Shown here: positions 11,512 to 23,267 of the stretch, one piece after another
Numbering within the stretch: position 1 is the first letter of the stretch
Layout of the letters: each line of letters begins with the position of its first letter
Source: Linnemannia hyalina
Taxonomy: Eukaryota > Mortierellomycota > Mortierellomycetes > Mortierellales > Mortierellaceae
Assembly (NCBI GenBank): GCA_019671135.1
Contig: JAHRHY010000011.1
Location: 744,001-808,000, forward strand
DNA: 64,000 nt
Direction: 5' to 3'
The notes under the pieces: generated by a model
Told to the model about the DNA's origin: nothing
Databases searched by the model: none
The model's input: only the letters and a program-made list of their open reading frames with translations
Program-made: the position numbers and the translations under genes

Positions 11512-13454
11512 AGTGTAGGTAAGGAGGCGGGTCGAAGAGAAATAAGGAATAAGTGTGTGAATGAATGAGAAGGGAGTGAGTGAGAAGGGTGCCAGTGAGA
11601 AGGGTGATGAGGTGAAGTGAAGTGAAAGCTGAAGAGCAGGAGGGTGAATGACAAGGCCTTGTTCAAAGGGCGAGGGTTCGGGACAGTAAAGAAAGTCAGA
11701 AGGGCGAGAAGAAGAGAAAGAGAAGGTGAAGGAGAGCGAGAGGGAGAGAAGGGTGAGGAGTAGGAAGAGGAAGAGGAAGAGAAGGAAGGAAAAGAAGAAA
11801 GGAGAATAGGAAAATAAAACAGACGAGAAAGGAGGAGTAGGATCCAACCTTCTTCTTCTTCCTCCTGTCCGTCCTGGCCATGGGTTAGGTTATCAATGCG
11901 GTGAGAGCCCTATTTTTTTTTCTTTCCTCTCTTGTTCTTCTTGTTGTTCCAATGTCCAGGTGTTGAACCAGCAGAAAGAAGCACAGGTTGGGAAAGTGAC
12001 CATGGTAGATGCCACCCTACAACCGCTTGTTGTTTGTTGTTTTATTATTGTTGCTGTTGTTATTGTTGTTCTTTTTTCTCGTTGTCCCTCCCGGCGACGA
12101 ACGTGAGCAGTGTCATGGTAGGAAGGAAGCCCAGATCCATGGATGAATGGGCAGCAGCAGCCGAGCATTGGGCAGCATTGGGAAAGAAGGAGAATAAACA
12201 AAAAGCATAAACGGGAGCGCAATATTCTTCCCGAGGGGTTAAAAGGGGAAGGGGGCGCTGGGAAGTGTAGCCAAAAAGCTGAAAAGAGGGGGAAGGGAGA
12301 GAGAGAAGACAGAGGAGAAGGAAAGAAAAAGGAAAGAGGGAGAAGGAGAGAGAGAGAGAGAAAAAGGGCCACATGGGGTCGGACTCGTTATGTTCGCTTA
12401 TGCCACCAATGGTACCTTGCCCTTGCTTTGTCCATCTCTTCTGTATGTATGTTCAATGCATGGCCCATGGTCCTGTCATCTATCCATCAAAATCTTTTCC
12501 TTTCCTCGCCCTGTTTATCAACAATGCATCTCTTTTTTCCCTTCTATCCTTCCATGCTTCTTGAACGTGTTGAAGAATACATCTGGTCAAAGAACCAAAA
12601 CGGGGACAGAGCTTTGACTGTTTGCCAGCACAAGAGAGTTCACTATTTCTTCTTGACAACATACTTGTGTGCCGGTCGTACCTGACACAAGTACCCAAAC
12701 AGAAAAGAGACCATGTTCCCACTCCAGCGACAATACCTACGCAAATGGTGCAACTGTCCTGTCCTTCGCCTGGAAGAAAAAACAGAAAAAATGCTCTCGA
12801 CTCCACCTTCAAGAAGGTGACCATGTGGCCAACTTTTTGAGTTTTTTCTCCTGTGCTCTGGAGCCAAAAAAAAAAAAAAAAAAAAAAAAATGGGATCCAG
12901 TCAGAGACCTCATCTCTAGCCCAACCTTGGTCCCACCTTGGTCCAACCTTGCCCCGCTCTCAAAAAAAAGAGAGAGGAACAATCTTCTCTTTCCGTCATC
13001 TGTGAGACTGGTCCCTTATTTTCTCATTTTTTTCCGTTGGACTCACTCACTCCATGCATACATCGATCGACCTTCACCTTGCTCGTCTTGCACCTCCCGT
13101 CAGTCTCACCCCTGGAGCGATTCCTCCACAGTTTACCTACAAGGTCTCTGGACATTTGGTCCGCACCAATCAAACTCACCCGATTGCTTTGCAAGGCGTA
13201 CTACACACCTCTTCTTCCAACGGTCAACTTCTCTATCATCTTTAACCTCTTCTATGCCTCTTTGCCTACCCGCTGCGCTGTTCCATGTCAGTTGGCCATT
13301 TGGCGGCTTGTATTTTATTTGTCGATTGGTGACAAGTACAGGAGCAAAAAAAAAGTGGCTTACAAAGTGCTCGCAATATCGAAATGCTCAAGACATTGGA
13401 GGTTCTGGGTGGTGATTGGAAATGGGTGGCTTCTCGCTCTGATGTCCGACCCAC
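11214..13454. other. Spacer between cytidine deaminase and RasGEF; low-complexity DNA, no convincing gene
   Basis: The stretch nearest RasGEF is purine-rich on the plus strand, that is, a pyrimidine-rich leader on the coding strand. It contains a GT microsatellite, and there is an A25 homopolymer at 12866-12890. A minus-strand frame at 12643-12867 ends in a basic YVVKKK tail, but it has no recognisable homology and I do not call it. Nothing else stands out. Confidence 0.4.
11428..11512. repeat. (GT)n microsatellite in the RasGEF 5' region
   Basis: About 85 bp of nearly pure GT dinucleotide, broken by a few GTAT units. It lies some 215-300 bp upstream of the proposed RasGEF start and reads CA on the coding strand. 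It is a probable polymorphic marker and may lie in the transcribed leader. Confidence 0.9.
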
Positions 13455-15081
13455 TCACTTGGCTGGCAGGTCCTCAGGGCCAAAGGCGTAAGGAAGGAGG
13501 TCAGCGAGAACGGCGCGCTTGTATGTCCTGTCGTCGTTGACAAAGAAGATTTCCAGGTTCTTTCCAAACTCGTTCATAAATTGCCTATCCCAATAGAAAA
13601 AAAGAGTGGGAGCCAGTCAGGAGTAGGATCAGGATTAGTCATTCCATGCCGATGCTACAGCTGACAGACAATTACAAAGCAGAGGTTGGAGTAGTTACCT
13701 GCAGATACCACAGGGAGTGATATAGTGGTTGAAATCGCTGTTTGTTGTGTAGGTATCCCGTGATTAGAGAGAGGTGCAAGTTAGTAAACGTGTGGGATAG
13801 AAGAAAGACACGCCGCGTGGCTTTTTTTCTTTCCTTTCTTTCGTTTTCATTTTTTTTTTTTTTTTTTTTTTTTTGGCATTCCATTTTACATATGCACTCA
13901 TTATCAAGGAAGCAGAAAATCCACAGAAACGCAAGCAAGATGCAGGTTTAACCGGGCTGAACTATTTACCAGGAGACAGCAATGGCAACAAACCGCAGGT
14001 GACCCTCGCTCTATCACGAAAAAAGAGGCAAAAAAAAGAGGCAACACGTCAGGTTTCTCAATACATTCAACTCCACTTTTGCTCTCGATTTCGTCCTTTC
14101 CTGTTGCTGCCCCGATCTGTAACAGCAATCAAAGAGCAAAAATCACTCCCAGATCTGCTTGACAAATCGAAAGAATAAACGTTTGGTTTGAATTGTAAAC
14201 TTACAACAGCTTTTACGAATGCAGTTCGTTCGGCGCAGATGGCTCCTCCTATGCACCGCGTTGGACAGGTGGTTCAAGTAAGAAAGCAAGACAGTCAACG
14301 TAGGATCATCGAGCGCGGAGGATGTTTTCGTCATAAAATAAGAAATAAAGCAAGGTAGAAGAACGTGTAGGGTAAAAACGTCAATGACGATGTCATTTGC
14401 GAGGTGTAGTGAGTGAGAGAGAAAGGGAGATATATTTCGAAGGTCATGGGTGTGAAGAGCTGTTTCGCAGCTCATTGTCAGTGGGCAGTGGTAGTTACCA
14501 TACGAAGCATTCTCAACGTTGCATCCTAAGTGACAGGCATGAAAGTCAAAGAGAAGAAAGGTTAGTGACTGAGCGAATGCGAAGTGGGTGGGTGAACAAC
14601 GATGCATAAATGGGGGACACAAAGAGATAGAAAGTCGACAGAAAGGAAGAAAAGGAGAAGGAAGAAAAAATAATACGCCTCACTCGTTTTGGGACCATTG
14701 GGCAGCAATGGAGGATTTACCTTGATAGATTTTGCCATCGACCGTGCGCAGAGCGGCGCCCACACGGAACTTTGAGTAGGGCGAGTAGGAAAAGTTTCTT
14801 GCTATCAATCAAATGGTCAATCGAATAGGTGAAGGCGGACGCACATCGGTCAGCAGGACATTTCTCTCTTCCTTTTCATGGGAGAAGGGGTTCAATGGAT
14901 ATGTGGGACATTCGTCAATGTGAGTGTGTTTGACGGCACGCGCGACGCGGGTGCGTTTGTGGTGTGTTGGGGCGATAATTTTTTTTTCCACTCCCTGTTG
15001 TTTTGTTGTCTTCATTTCTGCTGTACCTTCGAGGGACTGAGTGATGAGTTCCTCGATTTGGTCGTTTGTGAGTGCGGACAT
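13455..15081 (-). CDS. CDD1: Cytidine deaminase (CDA family), seven short exons
   Basis: The enzyme hydrolytically deaminates cytidine and deoxycytidine to uridine and deoxyuridine in pyrimidine salvage. No single frame is long. My spliced model is 15081-15027, 14801-14721, 14525-14499, 14248-14205, 14010-13970, 13737-13699 and 13584-13455. All phases agree and it gives 138 residues, the usual size. Zinc-site motifs are intact: CAE in GAICAERTAF supplies one cysteine and the catalytic glutamate, and TPCGICRQF supplies the other two cysteines. Other family marks are YSPYSKFRVGAAL, GCNVENASYG and the ending LLPYAFGPEDL. Exon 3 is only 27 nt. Intron 5 contains a T24 run (13851-13874). BEM1 lies divergently 2.9 kb away. 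Confidence 0.94.
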
Positions 15082-17984
15082 GGGGTGAGTGTGAAGAATG
15101 GAAGGGAGGAGTGAATGAGAAAGAAATGTGTGTGAGTGTAGGTGGTTTGTGATTAGAGTTGGCTGGTTGATCACGATGGGCAGGAAAGGGAAGAAAAGAA
15201 AGAAGTAAAAGAAAGAAGAAGAAGAAGGAATAACCTTTTGAAGGTGAGAGAGAGAAGGAGGAAAAAAGTGTTTGCTGCGAGGAGGAAAGCATTGTCCCAC
15301 AGCAATGTATTCTGAGTGGGTGGAAAATTGAGAGAGAAAAAAACACCCACACACGGTGGACGAGAGCCGAAAAATGCGGACGGTGTCCGTGGCGCACGCT
15401 GCGGATGTCAGGTCTTCCGAAGGCTTGTACTCACTCACTCATGTCGCACTCACACACACACACTCTCTCTATCTCTTTCTCCCGAAAGAGATGATAATGT
15501 ATTTCCAGGAATCAATCATCACATCCCATCAGCACTCTTCCTTCTCCTATCCGCTTCATCAAATTATCAGTACAAAATGAAGAGGTAGGAAGATAAAAGG
15601 CCCTTCTGGTCCTTTGGCCGAGCATGGCCGCAAGAGTAGACAATTTTCAACAACGAGCACCGGTCGACTCCTCCTCACAAATCTTCACATATTTCTTAAT
15701 TAAACACTTCCATTCCTGGTACCGAACGCCCATCCTCACATCAACTCGGCATAGCCAGGGACCTCCAAAAGAGCCATTCTCCAGAAGAAAATCTAAAGTC
15801 GATACTCTCAACAGAATACGTTGGATGCGTGCATGGCTGTTGTCTAAAAGAGATTTTGCTGTTGTTGTCATCTTTCCCATTGTGTTTATGAGAGAGTGCA
15901 GTACATCAGTAGAGCTTTTGTTTGTGTGTATGCGTTTGTGTGGGCGTGTGTGCGTCTGTTGAGTTGAGGACGAACAAGAGGGATTATGGTTCACCTAGAG
16001 ACTCAGACTCGGAAAAGCAAACGCGCGTTAAAACGATCGTAGATCCTCCCTTTTTCCTGCTCTGTGTACACAGCCGATTAGAAAGAAACCCTACGTCTTT
16101 GAATACCCTTGGATCCCTTCAAAAACTTGATTAGGAGAGCGCCTTTTTCTTCTTTTGCAGTGCCACAAGGGAACAACGTCCGAAAGGGCTGCATCGTATG
16201 AGGTCATGAGGGAAGGAAAAAGGGACACAAGGGAGACAAGGCGTGGATTATGTCCGGCGGCTTCAGGGGCCTGAATTTTGTCATAAACACATTGGTGATC
16301 AAGCATGAAGCTGGGACAAAGTGAGAAAAAGAATATGGGAATATGGCGCTAGGCATGACCTTCTTTTATCCTTTCTTTTACAACTCATTACACAAAAAAA
16401 AATGTCTTGGCAATGAGCGCCGCGAATACAGGTGCTCCTTTATTATGTATTGATGCATTATCCTCCCTTCTCTTTTGGTTGTCGAACGCGATGGGAAGTG
16501 AGGACAAGGTCTATGTTTTCTTTTTATCGACTACGATGATGGGGGATAGAGTGAGCACCACCTCGAGTGTTCTCCGCAAGTATGTCAAAACTGATAATTA
16601 ATAATGGAAGAGAGCTGTCAACCGATTCTCAGCCTTCGTGAGTGTGAAGGGTAACCCGGTTCCCCAGTTTCAGATGGGCGTTTGGAATGTGCAGCCCTGC
16701 CAATGAGAACCAGTGAAGTGAGTTGTAGGACTTGCTTGTATTTTGTAGGAACGAAAAGAAACAAAAAATATGAAGTGGTGGCGTCGGCTCTGTTGTTAAT
16801 TGTGCCCATAGGATGGGGAGCTTTCTTGATGGGGATAGAGGGACAAGTTGGTTGGTTGGTTGGTTGGAGAACCAAAAAGGTTTGACCAAAGAACTTTCTT
16901 TATTTCCATGTTGGATTGGTTATTTTCATCCAAGTGATAGACAGTGTGTGCACGGAAGAAAAACATGGCATGAAAAACCAATTTATCAAGTCGCACATGT
17001 CTATCCTTGTAGCCAACCGTCCACGAGATTGCAAGCGTCGCCAGCAAAGGGAGAAACGAAAGAAGGGGGAAGGAGAGCGAGAGTAGTGATAGTCTCGTAT
17101 GTGCGAGAAAGGAGAATATATTTTATTTTTTTCTAGGAGGCTTGTGCAACTGAGCTGGATTGAAGAAATGAAAAGCATGGGTGATGAAGCCCTATGCCAG
17201 GAAGTTTTAAATACATGGCAATTTTCCTTGTTGTTTGTGGTTTTGTTGCCTGTTTGCCTCCTTTGCCAGTTGTGCACGAAGGCTGTAAGAGTTTACCCTT
17301 AAGAAGATTGTCAATAAATTGGCGGTCAATAAAAAGGTCGATCCTCATCCAGGCACCATCACTGTTGTCTGTCTCACTGGACAGATAACGTAGAATTTTT
17401 TTTTAAACAGTCGTCGAAGAAAAATCTATCGAAAGAGAACAATGACCCTCGTTCACAGCACTTTGCAGCTTTGCAGCTCGAATGGACAATTCTGGCCTAG
17501 GGGTAATCGCAATAAGCAAAACAAAAGGAAGGACTAAGGAAGAAAAAGAGGCAGTTGAAATGGAAGGGAAGGAAGTCAAGGGTGGATGGATTGGAACAAA
17601 TACGTGCATTAGTCCTTGGGCGTTTTTTTTGCCCTTTCTTTTTCTTTTCTTTTCCTACTCTCCACCCCGTTCTCCTTTCTTCTCTCCTTCAACCGTAGTT
17701 GTCTTCGGTAGCTGTGTTGTGTTCGTCAGTCGATCGTTCCATCGAATCCCTCTCCTCCCTCTCCTCCCTCTATACCCGCACCCTGTGGGTTTGCTCCTCT
17801 TCTCCATCCCTCTTTTTCGTTCTTTTTCTCTTTTCTGCTCTCTTTCCTCTTTCTCATTCCCTTCCTTCTCATCACTCTTCCCTCTCTCTCACACTTTCGA
17901 TCTCATCTTTCTTACACACCTAAAAATACAACAACATCCACACACGACACCCCCTCACCTTGTTCTTCATTGACTGATCACCCA
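15082..17984. other. Divergent intergenic region between cytidine deaminase and BEM1
   Basis: This 2.9 kb spacer separates two divergent genes. The part next to the deaminase is purine-rich on the plus strand; the part before BEM1 (17620-17960) is pyrimidine-rich, as in other leaders here. A copy of a dispersed repeat lies at 17471-17619. The middle (16100-17400) is unstructured and I could not support a gene in it on either strand. Confidence 0.4.
17471..17619. repeat. Dispersed repeat, copy 1 (upstream of BEM1)
   Basis: This segment, from TTGCAGCTCGAATGGACAAT to CCTTGG, aligns along its length with 20994-21138 with scattered substitutions and small gaps. Shared landmarks in order are the CAGCTCGAATG start, ACAATTCTGG, an AATC-CAATAA block, a purine-rich middle, GGATTGGA-CAAA and a final TCCTTGG. 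It ends about 365 bp before the BEM1 start codon. It may be a short non-autonomous element or a duplicated promoter module. Confidence 0.75.
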
Positions 17985-20201
17985 ATGCAAAACCTCAGAC
18001 GTTCACTTCAGAACAAAACCTCATCAGGCGGCCTCTCTCCCAACCCCAACCGCGCCAGCCCCGCAGCCCTAGCGCCTCCCCGCAAAGTCATCAAGGCCCT
18101 CTACGACTACAACTCCCAGCAGACCGAGGAACTCTCCTTTACCAAGGGTGATTTTTTCCACGTTGTCGGCAACGAGGACGACGAGGACTGGTACGAGGCC
18201 GGCAACCCTGTCACGGGCGCCCGCGGCTATGTCCCCGTTGCATACTTCCAGATCCTCGAAAAGAACCAGAGAAACAGTAATCAGAGTCTCGAGGAAGAGC
18301 AGCAGCAGCAACAGCAACAGCAGCAACAACAGCAGCAGCAACAGCAACATCAACAACAATTCTACCAACAGCCACAACAGTCGACTCCGGCCCAATCATC
18401 GCCCACCCCTGCCGCGCAAAAACCCTTGCCAAAATGCCAGCCATTGTACGGAATCGTCCTTTACGACTTTGGAGCAGAGCGGGCCGACGAATTAGACGCC
18501 AAGGTCGGCGATGCCATCCTGGTCATTGCCCAGTCGAACGAGGAGTGGTACGTGGCCAAGCCCATTGGTCGCCTTGGAGGTCCAGGATTGATCCCCGTCA
18601 GCTTTGTTGAGATCAGGGATATGGCGACCGGGAAGGCGATCAATGTCCCGGAAATGCTCCGACAGACAGGAACCGCTATCCCTCGCGTGGAAGAGTGGAA
18701 GAAGCAGACCATGGATTACAAGGCCAACAGCATTCCTCTTGGAAAGATCGATTCGAACGAGGCACTCCAGAAGCAACAACAGGCGATTCAACAACAGCAA
18801 CAGCAACAGCAGCAACAACAGCAGCATCAGCAACACCAACAGCAACAACATTTTTCAACCATGCCGCCCCAGGCCCAGTCACCTATTCACCCACAACAGT
18901 TTATACAGCAACAACAGCAGCATCTTCAGGGCTCGGGGCCCACTATTCAGCAACTCAAAAACAAGATGTCAAGAGACCTCAAACCGCTTCAGAGTCAACC
19001 TATAATGCGCCGGCTTCCATCACAGGAACTTGAACCAAGCCGACGCCAGGTACAACAGCCACCTCGTTTTATTTTTTATTTTTGTTGTTTCTCATTTTTA
19101 TCGTGGGGAGGAATGTGCTCTCGCTTTATAATCTAGAGGAGGGTGCCAATTATTACTTTTCTGTGGTTGAGAGCATCTTTCAGCTAAACACTATATCTTT
19201 GGTTCAATGCTAATTAGACTGGAAGAGAAGAGACCACTAGCTCTCTTAGACCAACTGGGGCTGGATCATCTCGGAGCAACAACGGAGATTCTCACAGCAG
19301 CAACGGCGGCAGCTTTCACGACCAGGATCTGTCGAATGTCATTGTTGAGGCCTCGGTCGACTCATTCCACCTTGAGGACGACCAGTACTGGTTCTCGGTT
19401 TCTATCGACCTGGCTTCGGGCGCCACACGGAGATTGCTGCGCCTGTACGAAGACTTTTACAACTTTCACATCGCCCTTTTGGAAGAGTTCCCGGTCGAGT
19501 CTGGCCGTGTCGGAGATCAGCCCAGGATCCTTCCCTTTATGCCGATCCCATTACAGGCGGTAGATGATGCAGTGACGGCGACTCGCCAGGTCGATTTGGA
19601 TGGCTATGTCCAGGACTTGTGCAAGCTTCCGACAAGGATCATTCAGCACCCCTTGGTCAACCAGCTGTTTGGACTGAGAGAGGGCGACACAGAAACACCA
19701 GCACCACCAGTAATAGGCATCAGTCCCAACATGGGATCGTCTTCGCCCTCGATGGGTCGCTTGACGCCCTCCAACGGCATGTTCAGCTCTTCTGGATCCC
19801 GCCAATCCCCCTCTGTGGCGGCACGAGCCGTCTTTTCCAACAGCAAATCGCAGCAAGGACCAGGCAGCCATCGTGGCTATAATGACGACTCTGGGTCGAT
19901 GAGCGGCTCCCCCAGTCTGCGATCCGCATCCTCGTTCTCAACACCGACGATTGGCAGCACGAGCGCGGACGAGTTTATCAAGCTGAAGGTGTCATACCAG
20001 GACGACATTTCGGCGATGAGGATACCCGTCTTGGTCTCCTTCCAAAACCTCCAACAAAAGATCTTTGAGCGTCTGGATTGTGATCCCAAGCCATTGAGTT
20101 ACCGTGACAGCCATGGTGACTTTGCCACCCTGCAGACCGATATCGATGTTCGTGAAGCTATCGACCATTGCGGTGGCAAGCTTGTGATCTATGTAGATTA
20201 G
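17985..20201 (+). CDS. BEM1: Bem1-type polarity scaffold (SH3-SH3-PX-PB1)
   Basis: Bem1 holds active Cdc42, its exchange factor and PAK kinases together at sites of polarised growth. Exons 17985-19049 and 19218-20201 join in phase 0 to give 682 residues. Domain order is diagnostic: SH3-1 at about 33-95 (KVIKALYDYN, GYVPVAYF), SH3-2 at about 153-215 (GIVLYDFGA, LIPVSFVEI), PX at about 396-500 (QYWFSVSIDL, RLLRLYEDFYNFH) and PB1 at about 608-682 (IKLKVSYQDDISAMRI, ending KLVIYVD). Two Gln-rich runs (about 105-128 and 264-290) separate the domains. I place the start at ATG 17985; a TTG at 17970 in the same frame is not a likely start. Intron 19050-19217 interrupts the linker before PX. It fits functionally with the RasGEF and wall genes in this window. 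Confidence 0.95.
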
Positions 20202-20410
20202 ACGTTCGTTTTCTTTTTTCTTTCTTTGGCAATTTTACATGGATCCCTTTTGCCCTGAAAAAGAACAAGCAAACAATAACAAAAAAAAAAAAAAAATATA
20301 GACAAAACGTGTACCGTTGTTTAGGACACGAAAAATGGAGAGCTGAGGAGTGATGCGCAGATACAAATCAGAAGCAGGACGAGTCTTCTTGAGATCGTGA
20401 GAGGAAGGAG

Positions 20411-20647
20411 TCAAATTTGGTGGCAAAAGCAATTGGCAACAAGAAAGAAGGTCTTTGCGCTGATGTCCACCACATTGGAATTACCCCCAATGGACTCCTT
20501 GAGCATTTGATGGTGCAGGCAACAAAAATAGCTATGAAGGCACGCTTGAGTTGCCAGTCTCGACATCCTAGAGGGGCTGACACGCCTTAGCCATTGGATG
20601 AGTCTGTCAGATAGCAACGCTCCGTTCATGGCCACGAGGGTGGACAA
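20411..20647 (-). other. Orphan open segment, possibly a gene remnant
   Basis: A 78-codon minus-strand frame of ordinary, non-repetitive composition (starts MSTLVAMNGALLSDRLIQWL) lies in otherwise low-complexity spacer. A splice-acceptor-like CTAG precedes it at 20652-20655. I recognise no family and see no matching second exon. It may be a decayed gene or a piece of a mobile element. Its neighbours on both sides are complete plus-strand genes. Confidence 0.2.
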
Positions 20648-20818
20648 GTAACCTAGATAACGATGAATAAGTGCGAGTTACAAGTGGGCGAAAAGCGAGT
20701 AGTGTTTATCCGTTCATCCGTAAAGTCCAGACGGAGTACAGGCCGAGAACCATCCGCCCCACAGCATTACTTTGTAACAAAAAGAGCTGTGTGGGTTCTT
20801 TCTGCACGAGTCTGCACC

Positions 20819-20850
20819 AATGGACAATTGTCCCGCGATGTTAATCGCAA
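20819..20850. repeat. Dispersed repeat, short fragment (copy 3)
   Basis: AATGGACAATT at 20819 and TAATCGCAA at 20842 recur with the same 23-nt offset as in copy 1 (17481 and 17504), while the bases between differ. Identical spacing of two shared blocks suggests a diverged fragment of the same element. Confidence 0.45.
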
Positions 20851-20993
20851 GACAGTCTTTCCACATGAAGGGATGTCATTCTAGTTTTGTCAATACCATG
20901 GTTACGTGTTGATTATTGATCTCTTGCACCACCACTGATCATCATGCCTGTATTAGATCAAGAATAAACAACGGTCATCGTATGAGACTCCTC

Positions 20994-21138
20994 TTGCAGC
21001 TCGAATGCACAATTCTGGTGAAGGGCAATCACAATAAACAAGGAGGAGGTAGAAAGGATTAAAGAAGATAGAAGCAGTCGACAGAGAAAGATAGAAGAAA
21101 AGGGTGGATTGGAGCAAACATGTACTCAAATTCCTTGG
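20994..21138. repeat. Dispersed repeat, copy 2 (upstream of thiolase)
   Basis: This is the partner of 17471-17619, in the same orientation, and it ends about 240 bp before the thiolase start codon. The minus-strand translations also resemble each other (PELSIRAA against PELCIRAA, PIHP shared, STAS shared), which suggests that at least part of the element once was, or is, translated on the minus strand. Confidence 0.75.
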
Positions 21139-21379
21139 TTTTTTTTTTAGTATTAGAAAACAACAGAGTAACTCTCGCGCCGGATATTCTATGCGATCAA
21201 GGCCCGGTCCGACGCACGGTTGGCCAGCGAGAGAATAGACATTTTCTCTCACACATCACACACACACTTTCTGCTCTACTAAGTTCTTTATCCTCTCCCC
21301 ACTCTTTTTCCCATTCTAATTCCATTTCTTCTTCAGCCTCTCTTCTCACTCCCTTCCATCTAAACTACCACCTTCATCC

Positions 21380-23267
21380 ATGACTTCTAACAAACGTCTC
21401 GAGCAGATCAAGGACCACATCGCCGGTAAACCCTCATCCACCAGCTCATTTCAAATCCTCTCTCCAAAATAACGTGAGCCGAAATTTCATTTCTTTAACA
21501 TAACCAAATCCCCTCTTGTCAACCTTCCATACACAGGAGAAAGCCCTCGCGATCGCCTTATCAACCACAGACACCCCGACGATGTCGTTATCGTCTCGTA
21601 AGTCTTACAATTGACCAGCATCCACGTTGTTTAACAGCCTTACTCGAAACTAACCCCTGTAAATCCACTTCTCTCGCCCGTTAAAAAATCCTACTCACCC
21701 ACAGGGCGGTTCGAACTCCTATTTGCCGAGCCGGAAAGGGCGGGTTCAAGGACATGTACCCCGAAGATCTATTGGCCGTCATATTGAAGGCAGCGGTCGA
21801 GCGCGCCAAGATTGACCCCAAGATCGTCGATGATATCCAGACAGGCAATGTCCTTCAGGAACTCGGTGGTATCAAAGTCGGTCGTGCCGCCATGTTCGCC
21901 GCAGGTAGGCAGACGTTTTTTTTCGTCTTTTTTTGCCACCTTCTCCATTTTGCTGTTTGAACGGCGCCATTGATACCGACAGTTTGTATGTACTTGTATT
22001 CCATAGGATTCCCATACACGACGACATATGGTGTGTTGAATCGCCAGTGCTCGTCGGGCTTGCAGGCCTGCAACTATGTTGCCAATGCCATCCGAGCCGG
22101 AGAGATCGATGTCGGTATTGGTAAATGGGAACAACAAGCGGTCAGTGCTCTTTCTCTCAAAAATAATCCCACGACGAAAACACTAACCGTGCACGAATGA
22201 TTTATTACATGGACTAAATAATAGGCGCTGGTGTAGAGTCAATGACTCACGACTATGGCTCCAAATCAATGCCCTCTCGCATCTCGCCCGCGATCAAGGC
22301 TGCCCCCGGTGCCGCGGACGTGTTCTTCCCTATGGGTATTACCTCCGAGAATGTTGCCAGCCAGTTCTTGATCTCGCGTGGAGACCAGGATCAGTTCGCT
22401 GTCGAGTCACACGAGAAGGCCTTGAGGGCTCAGGAACTGGGGCTGTTCAATGCCGAGATCGTCCCTGTTAAGGTTACTCAAAAGTCCACTGTCAAGGATG
22501 AGAATGGTCAGGAGAATCAGATCGTCAAGGAAGTGATTATTTCAAAGGATGAAGGCCCTCGTGCAGGATCGACCACTGAAAAGTTGGGCAAGTTGAAACC
22601 CGTCTTCAAAAAGGATGGATCGACGACTGCTGGAAACGCTTCGCAGGTCTCGGACGGTGCTGCGGCGGTGGTGTTGATGCGTCGTAGCAAGGCGATCGAG
22701 CTTGGGTGCCCCATCTTGGCACGTTGGTGCGGCGCCAAGGTCACGGGCGAAAAGCCTTCTATTATGGGCATTGGACCCGCGACCGCCATCCCTGCTGTGC
22801 TGAAAAATGTTGGATTGCAGGTGGATGATGTTGATATCTATGAGATCAACGAGGCCTTTGCCTCTCAGGCTCTGTACTGTGCGCGCCATTTGAACATCAA
22901 GCCTGCCAAATTGAATCCCAAGGGTGGTGCCATTGCCCTCGGTCACGTAAGTCTCCCTTTCTTTTTGCCATTTACGTTTTTGGGTGTTCTGGCACAAAGA
23001 TTTATATGTTAACGTTTGTCTTTCTGCTTTGTTTGTGGGATATAGCCATTGGGGATGACTGGTGCCAGGCAGATGTCGACCTTGATTACGCAGTTGCATC
23101 ACACTGGCCAGAAGATTGGAGTCATTTCCATGTGCTATGGCATTGGAGGGGTAAGTCAGCACTCTGATAGTTAGCTACTCCTGTATGCTCAATGAAGCAA
23201 TGTTCACTAACAAGCCTTTTTCTTAAATTCATAGGGCATGGCTGCTGTGATCGTCAGTGAGCAATAA
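21380..23267 (+). CDS. POT1: Peroxisomal 3-ketoacyl-CoA thiolase with PTS2, seven exons
   Basis: This enzyme performs the last step of fatty-acid beta-oxidation, cleaving 3-ketoacyl-CoA to acetyl-CoA and a shortened acyl-CoA in peroxisomes. Exons 21380-21425, 21537-21597, 21705-21904, 22007-22120, 22225-22946, 23046-23150 and 23235-23267 all join in frame to give 426 residues (yeast Pot1: 417). Residues 6-14, RLEQIKDHI, match the PTS2 signal and closely resemble the yeast signal RLQSIKDHL. Catalytic residues are present: the nucleophile Cys in NRQCSSGLQAC, the His in GGAIALGHPLG (across intron 5) and the second Cys in ISMCYGIGGG. The TAA stop lies inside an AATAAA (23263-23268). Copy 2 of a dispersed repeat lies upstream. 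WSS1 starts 275 bp downstream on the same strand. Confidence 0.96.

Larger units (their letters stand above)
20202..21379. other. Spacer between BEM1 and thiolase with repeat copies and an orphan open segment
   Basis: It contains an A-rich tract near 20280 and two copies of the dispersed repeat (a fragment at 20819-20850 and a longer one at 20994-21138). It also holds a more coding-like minus-strand segment at 20411-20647 that I cannot assign. The last 130 bp before thiolase are pyrimidine-rich. Confidence 0.4.

Noticed and set aside
11176..11847. 223-codon minus-strand frame with poly-Thr-His
   Set aside because: It is the translation of the CA microsatellite and pyrimidine-rich leader; no protein-like features.
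11696..11881. Start exon MARTDRRKKKK for RasGEF
   Set aside because: It can splice in frame to 11195, but the donor (GTTGGA) is weak and the acceptor is far from the branch-like CTAAC. ATG 11213 gives a more natural helix start. Kept only as an alternative.
12643..12867. Minus-strand frame ending in YVVKKK
   Set aside because: No recognisable domain, no supported splice partners, and it abuts an A25 tract.
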